Shown in pieces: positions 1 through 7,090 of a stretch of DNA of 64,000 bases. The notes beneath the pieces were generated by a model. That model worked only from the letters and a program-made list of their open reading frames with translations, was not told the DNA's origin and did not search any database. Numbering within the stretch: position 1 is the stretch's first letter; each line of letters starts with the position of its first letter. Source of the DNA: DASSKK01 sp035690495 (lineage in GTDB: Bacteria > Actinomycetota > Actinomycetes > Propionibacteriales > Nocardioidaceae). The stretch is from NCBI GenBank assembly GCA_035690495.1, contig DASSKK010000081.1, forward strand, positions 195,203-259,202, in the 5' to 3' direction. The translations under genes were made by a program, and so were the position numbers.

Positions 1-1401
1 GCCGCCGTCGACGAGACCATCAAGTACTTCAACGACGGCGACATCGTCGACGGCACCATCGTGAAGGTGGACCGTGACGAGGTGCTGCTGGACATCGGCT
101 ACAAGACCGAGGGTGTCATCCCCTCGCGCGAGCTGTCGATCAAGCACGACGTCGACCCGAACGAGGTGGTCGAGGTCGGCGACAAGGTCGAGGCGCTCGT
201 CCTCCAGAAGGAGGACAAGGAGGGGCGGCTGATCCTGTCCAAGAAGCGCGCCCAGTACGAGCGCGCCTGGGGCACGATCGAGCAGATCAAGGAGGAGGAC
301 GGCGTCGTCACCGGCACCGTCATCGAGGTGGTCAAGGGCGGCCTCATCCTCGACATCGGGCTGCGCGGCTTCCTGCCGGCGTCGCTGGTGGAGATGCGGC
401 GGGTGCGCGACCTTGCGCCGTACGTCGGGCGCGAGATCGAGGCCAAGATCATCGAGCTGGACAAGAACCGCAACAACGTGGTGCTGTCCAGGCGCGCCTG
501 GCTCGAGCAGACCCAGTCCGAGGTCCGTCAGGGCTTCCTGACCCAGCTGCAGAAGGGCCAGATCCGCAAGGGCGTCGTGTCATCGATCGTGAACTTCGGG
601 GCCTTCGTGGACCTCGGCGGTGTCGACGGCCTGGTGCACGTCTCGGAGCTGTCCTGGAAGCACATCGACCACCCGAGTGAGGTCGTCGCGGTCGGCGACG
701 AGGTCACCGTCGAGGTGCTCGACGTCGACATGGACCGCGAGCGCGTGTCGCTGTCGCTGAAGGCGACCCAGGAGGACCCCTGGCAGCACTTCGCCCGCAC
801 CCACCAGATCGGCCAGATCGTGCCGGGCAAGGTCACCAAGCTGGTGCCGTTCGGCTCGTTCGTGCGGGTCGAGGAGGGCATCGAGGGCTTGGTGCACATC
901 TCCGAGCTCGCCGAGCGTCACGTGGAGATCCCCGAGCAGGTCGTGCAGGTCAACGACGACGTGATGGTCAAGATCATCGACATCGACCTCGAGCGCCGGC
1001 GGATCTCGCTGTCGCTCAAGCAGGCCAACGAGACCGTCGTCCCCACCGACTCCGAGGAGTTCGACCCGACGCTGTACGGCATGACGGCGTCCTACGACGA
1101 GCAGGGCAACTACATCTACCCCGAGGGCTTCGACCCCGAGACGGGGGAGTGGCTCGAGGGCTACGACGAGCAGCGCGCGGTCTGGGAGGAGCAGTACGCC
1201 CAGGCACATGCCCGCTGGGAGGCGCACCGCCAGCAGCAGGCCGAGGCCGCCAAGGCGGAGGTCGAGGCCGGCGAGGCCAAGACCTACTCCTCCGAGCCGG
1301 CCCCGAAGCCCGGAGCGCCCTCCACCGGTCAGGACTCCGGCTCGTTGGCCACCGACGAGGCGCTGCAGGCGCTGCGGGAGAAGCTCACCGGCAACCAGTA
1401 A
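1..1401 (+). CDS. rpsA: 30S ribosomal protein S1 (5' end outside window)
   Basis: The frame is open from base 1 and ends at TAA 1399-1401, so the true start lies upstream. About 466 residues are visible. Four S1/OB repeats can be seen, beginning near fragment residues 12, 100, 188 and 275. The third and fourth carry the classic GAFVDLGGVDGLVHVSELS and FGSFVRVEEGIEGLVHISE signatures. Four repeats plus a long acidic, Gln/Ala-rich tail (after about residue 365) match actinobacterial S1, which is shorter than the six-repeat E. coli form. S1 binds mRNA on the 30S subunit and supports initiation. The neighbours expected in actinobacteria (coaE) are 8.6 kb away here rather than adjacent. Confidence 0.97.
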   Translation, partial: AAVDETIKYFNDGDIVDGTIVKVDRDEVLLDIGYKTEGVIPSRELSIKHDVDPNEVVEVGDKVEALVLQKEDKEGRLILSKKRAQYERAWGTIEQIKEEDGVVTGTVIEVVKGGLILDIGLRGFLPASLVEMRRVRDLAPYVGREIEAKIIELDKNRNNVVLSRRAWLEQTQSEVRQGFLTQLQKGQIRKGVVSSIVNFGAFVDLGGVDGLVHVSELSWKHIDHPSEVVAVGDEVTVEVLDVDMDRERVSLSLKATQEDPWQHFARTHQIGQIVPGKVTKLVPFGSFVRVEEGIEGLVHISELAERHVEIPEQVVQVNDDVMVKIIDIDLERRRISLSLKQANETVVPTDSEEFDPTLYGMTASYDEQGNYIYPEGFDPETGEWLEGYDEQRAVWEEQYAQAHARWEAHRQQQAEAAKAEVEAGEAKTYSSEPAPKPGAPSTGQDSGSLATDEALQALREKLTGNQ

Positions 1402-1403
1402 CC

Positions 1404-1520
1404 CGTCGAGTTGCGCCTCGTTTCCCGTTGAGTTGCGCCTCGTTTCGCGTCGAGATCGGCCTCGTTTCCCTTGGCAGGGGAACGAGGCCGATCTCGTCGG
1501 TGAACGAGGGCGATCTCAAC
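1404..1520. repeat. Cluster of five 22-bp repeat units, three direct and two inverted
   Basis: Units at about 1404-1425, 1426-1447 and 1448-1469 share the pattern cgtYgagttgcgcctcgttt, with small variations. Two inverted copies follow at about 1477-1498 and 1499-1520. The third direct unit and the first inverted unit form the hairpin listed separately. More degenerate copies appear at about 11813-11830 and 11835-11855, so this looks like a dispersed intergenic family rather than a chance hairpin. Confidence 0.75.
1451..1496 (+). terminator. Strong hairpin downstream of rpsA
   Basis: Bases 1451-1470 pair with 1477-1496: 20 base pairs with a single G-T wobble, around a 6-base loop (ttggca). 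It lies 50 bp after the rpsA stop. No T-tract follows, as is usual for terminators in high-GC actinobacteria. It is built from repeat units, so its role as terminator is inferred from position and stability. Confidence 0.6.
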
Positions 1521-1541
1521 TGTGGGGGATGGGTGGGTCGG

Positions 1542-1718
1542 TCAGGCGGCGTGGCGGTCGCGGCGGGGGTCGAACGCGTCGCGCGGGTGGCTGCGCGGCG
1601 GCTCTTGGGTGCGGCGGCCGTAGCCGTCGCCGGTGACGAGCTCGTAGAGGTACAGCGCCGCCCAGGCGAGGCCGGTAGCGGCGGCGATGGCGAGGATGAG
1701 AATCAACAGAGTGTCCAT
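1542..1718 (-). CDS. Small single-pass membrane protein
   Basis: A 58-residue open frame with ATG at 1718-1716; a second ATG 4 codons upstream (1730) would give 62 residues. Residues 2-27 are a continuous hydrophobic segment (LLILILAIAAATGLAWAALY), followed by a basic, proline-rich tail rich in Arg and His. This is a typical short actinobacterial membrane peptide with no family I can name. It is divergent from the GlxA-type regulator at 1812, and the 80-90 bp between them holds two palindromes, so the two genes may be co-regulated. A function cannot be assigned. Confidence 0.5.
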   Translation of the reverse strand: MDTLLILILAIAAATGLAWAALYLYELVTGDGYGRRTQEPPRSHPRDAFDPRRDRHAA

Positions 1719-1742
1719 GGCAGTAATCATTCGCTCGATCTG

Positions 1743-1800
1743 TTCCTGCCACGAGTGGCAGGAATGCCATCTTCCGTCGATTTTCCGCCACAACTGTGGC
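1743..1800. promoter_or_regulatory. Paired palindromic operator-like sites
   Basis: Site 1 (1743-1764) has 10-bp perfect arms (TTCCTGCCAC and its complement) separated by GA. Site 2 (1787-1800) is GCCACAACTGTGGC. Both contain GCCAC...GTGGC, and their centres (1753.5 and 1793.5) are exactly 40 bp apart, about four helical turns. They fill the gap between the divergent small membrane gene and the GlxA-type regulator. Autoregulation by that regulator is the simplest reading, but it is inferred. Confidence 0.55.
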
Positions 1801-1811
1801 ACGATGAGTCC

Positions 1812-2786
1812 GTGATCCGCAACGTGGCCGTCGTGGCGTACGACGGCGTGGCCCCCTTCGAGCTCGGTGTGCTCTGCGAGGCGTGGGCGGTCGACCGCTC
1901 CGACGACGACCTGCCTGTCTTCGACTTCGCGCTCTGCTCGCCCCACGCGAGCCCGGTCGCCACCACTGCCGGGTTCTCCTTGCAGGTCCAGCACGATCTG
2001 GCACGTGCCGCCGAGGCGGACCTGGTCGCTATCCCCGCCGTACCGCGGGACCTCCCGGTGCCCGAAGACGTTCTCGACACGCTGCGCGCCGCCGTCGACC
2101 GCGGTGCCCGCGTGCTGTCGGTCTGCACCGGCGCATTCGCGCTCGGCGAAGCGGGCCTGCTGGACGGCCGCGAGTGCACCACCCACTGGCACTACAGCGA
2201 CGAGCTGGCCGCTCGGTTCCCACGGGCGCGGGTGCTGCCCGAGGTGCTCTACGTGGACGCCGATCCGGTGATCACCAGCGCCGGCACCGCCGCGGGCCTG
2301 GACGCGTGCCTGCATCTGTGGCGCAAGGAGTTCGGCGCCGAGTCGGCCAGCAAGGTGGCCCGCCGGATGGTGGTGCCGCCGCACCGGGACGGCGGGCAGG
2401 CCCAGTTCATCAAGTCCGCGGTGCCCGACTGCGACGCGGAAACCCTCGGTCCGGTGCTCTCGTGGATCGTCGAGCACCTCAGCCAGGACCTGTCGGTGTC
2501 GGCCCTCGCCCGGCGCACCCACATGTCCGAGCGCACCTTCGCGCGCCGCTTTCGGGAGGAGACCGGCACCACCCCGCACGCGTGGATCACGCGTCAGCGC
2601 GTGCTGCGCGCCGAGCTGATGCTCGAGTCGACCGACCACGCGGTGGAGCGCATCGCCGACGACACCGGCTTCGGCAACGCCGCGACGTTGCGCCAGCACT
2701 TCCTGCGGGCCCGAGGCGTGAGCCCGCGGCAGTACCGCCGTACGTTCAGCGGCACCGCCTCACTCCAGTCCGAGCAGGCCGGGTAG
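1812..2786 (+). CDS. GlxA/FtrA-type transcriptional regulator (DJ-1/PfpI domain plus AraC HTH)
   Basis: 324 residues from GTG 1812, chosen because the conserved N-terminus (RNVAVVAYDGVAPFELGV) begins here; the open frame upstream is non-coding repeat. The N-terminal half is an amidotransferase-like DJ-1/PfpI domain with the cysteine of SVCTGAF and the THWHY segment typical of this family. The C-terminal ~100 residues contain two helix-turn-helix units, the AraC signature running from LARRTHMSERTFARRF to the RQYRR end. Members regulate catabolic or stress genes and usually sense small molecules through the DJ-1 domain. The 3' end overlaps the convergent ligase gene by 27 bp. Confidence 0.9.
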   Translation: MIRNVAVVAYDGVAPFELGVLCEAWAVDRSDDDLPVFDFALCSPHASPVATTAGFSLQVQHDLARAAEADLVAIPAVPRDLPVPEDVLDTLRAAVDRGARVLSVCTGAFALGEAGLLDGRECTTHWHYSDELAARFPRARVLPEVLYVDADPVITSAGTAAGLDACLHLWRKEFGAESASKVARRMVVPPHRDGGQAQFIKSAVPDCDAETLGPVLSWIVEHLSQDLSVSALARRTHMSERTFARRFREETGTTPHAWITRQRVLRAELMLESTDHAVERIADDTGFGNAATLRQHFLRARGVSPRQYRRTFSGTASLQSEQAG

Positions 2787-4070
2787 CTCCAGTCGGCGCA
2801 CCTTGCCGGTCGTGGTGCGGGGCAGCTCGTCGAGCCGGTAGTAGTCCTTGGGCCGCTTCGCCGGCGAGAGCCGCTCCCGGACGTACGACGACAGCGCCGC
2901 CGGCTCCGCCGTACCGACGACCACGGCACAGACCCGCTGCCCCCACTGCTCGTCGGATACGCCGAACACCGCGACGTCCTCGAGGCCGGCACACCCTCGC
3001 AACGCGTTCTCCACCTCGACGGGGTAGACGTTGACACCGCCGGAGATCACCAGGTCCTCGCGACGGCCGTCGAGGTACAGGTAGCCGTCGTCGTCCAGGC
3101 GACCCACGTCGCCGACGGTGAACGCCGACCCGTGCTCGGTGTTGCGCCACGCGGCGGCGGTCTTCTCGGGTGCGTTCCAGTAGTTGAACCGAGCGTGCCC
3201 GGGCACCGTGCACCAGATCGTGCCGTCCTCGTCGGTCGACAGCGCGCGGCCCGGCCGTGCGCGCCCGACGGTACCGGGGCGGGTGAGCTGCTCCTCACTG
3301 CGGCACGCGGTGAACTGGCCCTCGGTGGAACCGTAGAACTCCCACGTCGACCCGTCCGGAAACAGCTCGACCAACCGCTCCTTGACCGCCGGCGGGCACG
3401 GCGCCCCGGCGTGGGCGACCAGGCGGAAGCTGCCGAGGTCGGGCGCGCCGGCCCGGTCCCAGTGTGCGAACAGCCGCTGGAGGTGCGTCGGCACGCAGAA
3501 CATGGTGGTGGGCCGCTCGCGCGTGATCGTCTCGGTGATGACGGCGGGATCGAACCCTTCGAGACGCTCACTCCGTTCGCTCCTCAGGGACCGCTCGCCG
3601 GGCACCACCAGCCGCCCGCCGGCCAGCACGGTGCCGATCGCGAACCGCAGTGGAGCCGAGTGGTAGAGCGGCGAGAGGACCAGGTTCACGTCGGACTCGC
3701 AGAACCCCCACAGATCCCGCTCCTCGCCGAGCAGCGCCTCAGCCTCCGGCTCGTCGAGGACGCCCGACCACACGCCCTTGCGGGCACCCGTGGTGCCGCT
3801 GGTCAGGTGCATCGGCCGGCAGCGCGGCAGGCCTCGCCGGAACCTTTCGGGGGTGTGCGCGACCACCGAGGCCAGCTGCTCCTGGCTGTCCACCACCAGC
3901 CGCGGATCGACGTAGGCGAGCACGTCGGCGCGTTCCCGCGCAGTGAGTGCCGGGTCCAGCGGCACCGGGAACATTCCCGCGGCCAGCAGGCCGATCACCA
4001 GGTCGACGTACGCCGTCGAGCCCGCCACCAGCAGCGCGATCCGGTCCCCTTGACGGATCTCGACGTGCAC
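2760..4070 (-). CDS. AMP-forming adenylate ligase (acyl-CoA synthetase family), N-terminally short
   Basis: 436 residues from GTG 4070. The adenylation motifs are in order: LTSGTTGARKG (ATP/phosphate loop, ~residue 110), YGSTEG, GDVGRLDDDGYLYLDGRR with the hinge Asp/Arg, SGGVNVYPVEVE, and the C-terminal catalytic-lysine segment TTTGKVRR. The family activates a carboxylate with ATP and usually transfers it to CoA. The protein lacks the first ~50 residues of typical members, and an in-frame TGA (4085-4083) just upstream forbids a longer start. Residues ~160-172 (RSLRSERSERLEG) come from an inserted palindromic repeat. The gene is the last of a minus-strand set (PEP enzyme, membrane protein, ligase), 12 nt after the previous stop. 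The substrate cannot be told. Confidence 0.85.
   Translation of the reverse strand: MHVEIRQGDRIALLVAGSTAYVDLVIGLLAAGMFPVPLDPALTARERADVLAYVDPRLVVDSQEQLASVVAHTPERFRRGLPRCRPMHLTSGTTGARKGVWSGVLDEPEAEALLGEERDLWGFCESDVNLVLSPLYHSAPLRFAIGTVLAGGRLVVPGERSLRSERSERLEGFDPAVITETITRERPTTMFCVPTHLQRLFAHWDRAGAPDLGSFRLVAHAGAPCPPAVKERLVELFPDGSTWEFYGSTEGQFTACRSEEQLTRPGTVGRARPGRALSTDEDGTIWCTVPGHARFNYWNAPEKTAAAWRNTEHGSAFTVGDVGRLDDDGYLYLDGRREDLVISGGVNVYPVEVENALRGCAGLEDVAVFGVSDEQWGQRVCAVVVGTAEPAALSSYVRERLSPAKRPKDYYRLDELPRTTTGKVRRLELPGLLGLE
3555..3592. repeat. Dispersed palindromic repeat inside the ligase gene
   Basis: Read on the minus strand, this is gg-ccctgaggagcgaacggag-tgagcgtctcgaaggg. It matches the Nocardioides-type intergenic element that starts with ggtggttgaggagcga and ends tctcgaaaccacc. 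It is read in frame as RSLRSERSERLEG within the adenylation domain. The element resembles 63317-63358, which is also inside a gene. Confidence 0.6.
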
Positions 4071-4082
4071 GTGCCCACTGAA

Positions 4083-4538
4083 TCACATCAGGCGGTGCTG
4101 GACCCGGTCGTAGAGCAGCCAGGCGAACAGGGCGGTGATCACCATGCCGTCCAGCGCGTGCAGGAACCCGAAGTAGCGGCCCGAATCGAACGCCAGCCCG
4201 ACCAGCAGGCCCTGAACCGCCCACAGGAGGATCGCCAGCACCAGCGGGATCGCCCATGCCTTGTGGTTCGCGCGCGAGACCAGACCGGCGATCAGGAGCA
4301 GCACGGCGATCACGCCCAGGATCTGGCCGTTGATCGCATGCGCTTCGAATGCGGACTCGGTGGCCTGCCTGCTGCCCCCGTTGTTGTAGCCGCCCCAGAA
4401 GCCCAGCGCGGCGAAGGCGACCTGGAGCGCGCACAGCACCAGGCCGAGGCCGGAGAGCCATCGTTGGGCGACGTCGGCGCCGACCCGGACCCGGGAGATC
4501 CCAGAGGTGGTCTTGGTGAGGGTGGTTTGGGCGTTCAT
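4083..4538 (-). CDS. Four-helix integral membrane protein, possibly DUF6220-like
   Basis: 151 residues with four predicted transmembrane helices, at about residues 24-46, 70-88, 93-114 and 122-143. The middle of helix 1-2 contains a short polar loop with His and Asn (AHAINGQILG), reminiscent of DUF6220-type membrane proteins. That match is from memory of the pattern and is tentative. The ATG overlaps the TGA of the upstream PEP-utilising enzyme (ATGA), which implies translational coupling, and the ligase starts 12 nt downstream. The protein may be a membrane partner of the upstream enzyme; no catalytic residues are apparent. Confidence 0.75.
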   Translation of the reverse strand: MNAQTTLTKTTSGISRVRVGADVAQRWLSGLGLVLCALQVAFAALGFWGGYNNGGSRQATESAFEAHAINGQILGVIAVLLLIAGLVSRANHKAWAIPLVLAILLWAVQGLLVGLAFDSGRYFGFLHALDGMVITALFAWLLYDRVQHRLM

Positions 4539-7054
4539 GTCATCTCCAATGTGGACGTGTTGTTCTCACGGGGGTCGGGCGGGGCGGGTTCGAGGACGAC
4601 GCGCCCCATGCTGCCGTCGACGGTGACCTGCTGTCCGTTGCGCAGAACCTCGGTGCCGCGGGTGGTGGCGAGCACGGCGGGAATGCCGAACTCGCGGGCC
4701 ACGATCGCCGCATGGGAGAGCACTCCGCCGCGGTCGGTGACCAGGGCGCCGGCGATGCCGAACAGCACCGACCAGGCGGGGTCGGTAGTGGCGCATACCA
4801 GCACGTCGCCGGTGCGCACCCTCGCGAAGTCGGCTTCGCCGAGCACCACGCGCACGGGGCCTCGGTGCACCCCGGGCGAGCCGGGCGATCCCAGCAACGT
4901 CGCCCCCCGGGTCGCTTCAGGGCCGCGGGCGTGGGGCGCGGGGCCGCCCTGGTTGGCGCTGCGCGACCAGTCCAGCGCGTCGTTGAGCCGTCGCCCGGCG
5001 CCAGGCAGTCCACGGAAGCTCGGCGGCTCGGAGGGGGCCGGGCCGTGGTACGCCGGACCGGGGTTCCGGCTCGCCCAGACACGTTCGGCGCGGTTGCGGG
5101 TGAGCAGGTCGCGGGCCTGTGAGCGAGCCCGGGAGTCGCGCGGGCCGCGGAGCAGCGACCGCAGGGTGTCCGCGTCGAGGTTTGCCGCCTCCTCGGGCTC
5201 GTGCAGCAGCCCGTCGCTCGTCAACCGGCGACCCGCCTCCACCATCGCCAGCCGCATCAGACCCCCGGTCATCGAGCTGGTCCAGAACGCGCTGTCCTCA
5301 CGGAGCGGGTAGGCCCGGGTCGCCTCCTCCAGCACGGTCTCGAAGCGGGCTCGGGTGCCGGCCGGCCGGTCGGCGAGCAGCAGTCGTGCCTGTGCGACCG
5401 TCTCGTCACGGATGGCGGTGGCCTTCGCGTCCGCGGCGTCGTCGGCGGCCTCGCGCAGCATCGCTGCCACCAGCTCGGGGCGTTCGGCGAGGGTGGGGGA
5501 GCCGGGGTCGTTGTTGACGCAGCGCACCCCGTACCTCGTGACCCACCCGGCCAGCTCCGTGCCGACGTCGGCGGCAGGCAGGGCGGCGATCCGGCGCAGC
5601 TCGCGGTGTGGTTCGACGGTCGAGGTGGAGGTGCCAGCCAGCAGCAGCAGGCTGCGGGAGTCGTCCCAGTCGAGGTGGCGGTGGCAGAACGCGACCAGGT
5701 CGTAGACCGGTACGGCGTACGGCGGGATCAGCCAGAAGTGCAGCCGCAGGCAGCGTGAGGCGAAGTCGAGGACGCGGCCCATGTGCTGGTCCAGGCCGGC
5801 GTCGTCGAGACCGGCCAGGTCGACTGCCGCGAGCAGCGCGTGCTCCTCACGGATCCGTGGCCGGTGCACCCGCTCCCAGTCGTCGAGGGCGCCGTGCAGC
5901 ACCTCGGGACGTAGCATCCGCCGCGCCGTGCGCATCCGCGCCCGCAGTGGCGGCACCACCCTCGCCAGCGCCCCGAACAGCCACCACGGGGGAGTCGGTC
6001 CGGACGCCCGGTCCCCACCTACGGGGGTGACCCGCATGTAGGGCTCCCCGCCGACCGGGTGGGCGTCGAAGCGTTCGACCAGCGCCCCCCAGGACGCTGC
6101 CATCTCGGTCAGCCCGGCGGCGACCATGGGCGCGGCCAGGGACGCGCCGAACGCGGTGAGCGGCTCGGGGTGCCGCTCGACCTCCTTGACCCAGGTGCCC
6201 GGCGGCAGGTCGACCACGGCCGCCCGGGGCAACGCGGTGATCGGCCGCGCCTGCAGCAGGAGCAGGCGCTGGCCGGCCATCGCCCACTCGACGTCCTGCG
6301 GGCCGTCGAGCTCGGTCTCAACCCGGCGGGCTAGCGCAGCCACGGCACAGGCCTGCCGCTCGGTCAGCGCCTGGTGGCTGACCGCGTGCGGGATGGCCGT
6401 GTCCTGCTGGCCGCCGGCGTCGCGGACCCGCCACTCGTCGGGCGTCAGCGTGCCACCAGCCAGCTGCTCGGCGGTGCCCGGCACGGCGGAGACCAGCACC
6501 TCGTCGTGGTCACCGGTGAGCGGGTCGGCGGTGAACGCGACACCGGCGACGTCCGCGTCGACCATCGGTTGGACGAGGACGGCGATCCGGGGGGCGGACG
6601 GCTCGCCGCGGTAGGCGCGGACCGTCGTACCGAAGGCGGACGCCCAGCAGTCCCGGATCGCAGCGCCGAGCTCGTGCTCGCCGCTGACCCGCAGCTCGGT
6701 CGTGTACTGGCCGGCGTACGACTCCCCGGTGAGGTCCTCCTCGGCCGCCGAGGACCGGACCGCCAGCGGAGTGCCGGCGAAGTGCGCGGCGATCTCCTGG
6801 ACGGCGAGCTTCACCGTCTGCGGCCATCCGGCCGCCCGCACCTGCTCCGGAGTGGCGTCGGCGCCCAGCTCGGCTCCTTCCAGGACGAGTCCGAGGGCGT
6901 CGGCGGTCAGCACCAGTCCCTCGGGCACCGAGAACCCCGCGACCGCCAGGCGACCGAGCACCCATGCCTTGTGGCCGGCCAGCTCCGGACCCAGGGATTC
7001 GGCGTTGCGCAGGCTGGTGAGCAGCGTGCCCCGGTTCGACGTCATGGCCAGCAT
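4535..7054 (-). CDS. PEP-synthase/rifampin-phosphotransferase-like enzyme
   Basis: 839 residues. Residues ~20-280 form the PEP-synthase/PPDK-type ATP-binding domain (LAVRSSAAEEDLTGESYAGQY; VAGVAFTADPLTGD; GPQDVEWA), and the last ~90 residues form the phosphohistidine swivelling domain with the catalytic His781 in RGGVLSHAAIVARE. The central ~400 residues are not pyruvate-kinase-like. This layout and length match rifampin phosphotransferase (Rph) and its relatives, which use the swivelling His to move phosphate from ATP to an acceptor; classical PEP synthase is less likely. Alternative start: ATG 7045 (MTSNRG). First gene of a coupled minus-strand operon with a 4-TM protein and an AMP ligase. 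Whether rifampin is a substrate is unknown. Confidence 0.8.
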   Translation of the reverse strand: MLAMTSNRGTLLTSLRNAESLGPELAGHKAWVLGRLAVAGFSVPEGLVLTADALGLVLEGAELGADATPEQVRAAGWPQTVKLAVQEIAAHFAGTPLAVRSSAAEEDLTGESYAGQYTTELRVSGEHELGAAIRDCWASAFGTTVRAYRGEPSAPRIAVLVQPMVDADVAGVAFTADPLTGDHDEVLVSAVPGTAEQLAGGTLTPDEWRVRDAGGQQDTAIPHAVSHQALTERQACAVAALARRVETELDGPQDVEWAMAGQRLLLLQARPITALPRAAVVDLPPGTWVKEVERHPEPLTAFGASLAAPMVAAGLTEMAASWGALVERFDAHPVGGEPYMRVTPVGGDRASGPTPPWWLFGALARVVPPLRARMRTARRMLRPEVLHGALDDWERVHRPRIREEHALLAAVDLAGLDDAGLDQHMGRVLDFASRCLRLHFWLIPPYAVPVYDLVAFCHRHLDWDDSRSLLLLAGTSTSTVEPHRELRRIAALPAADVGTELAGWVTRYGVRCVNNDPGSPTLAERPELVAAMLREAADDAADAKATAIRDETVAQARLLLADRPAGTRARFETVLEEATRAYPLREDSAFWTSSMTGGLMRLAMVEAGRRLTSDGLLHEPEEAANLDADTLRSLLRGPRDSRARSQARDLLTRNRAERVWASRNPGPAYHGPAPSEPPSFRGLPGAGRRLNDALDWSRSANQGGPAPHARGPEATRGATLLGSPGSPGVHRGPVRVVLGEADFARVRTGDVLVCATTDPAWSVLFGIAGALVTDRGGVLSHAAIVAREFGIPAVLATTRGTEVLRNGQQVTVDGSMGRVVLEPAPPDPRENNTSTLEMT

Positions 7055-7090
7055 CGTCCCGCGTCGGGGCGCGCGGCGGTATCGGTCGGG

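Noticed and set aside
3132..5312. Long open frame (726 codons) on the plus strand
   Set aside because: It runs antisense to the ligase, the membrane protein and the PEP-type enzyme, which have clear motifs. It has no recognisable domain, and long antisense frames are normal at this GC content.
4535..7054. Classical phosphoenolpyruvate synthase
   Set aside because: The order ATP-binding domain, long unrelated centre, swivelling His domain at the C-terminus, with no PEP-binding TIM barrel, fits the rifampin-phosphotransferase type instead.
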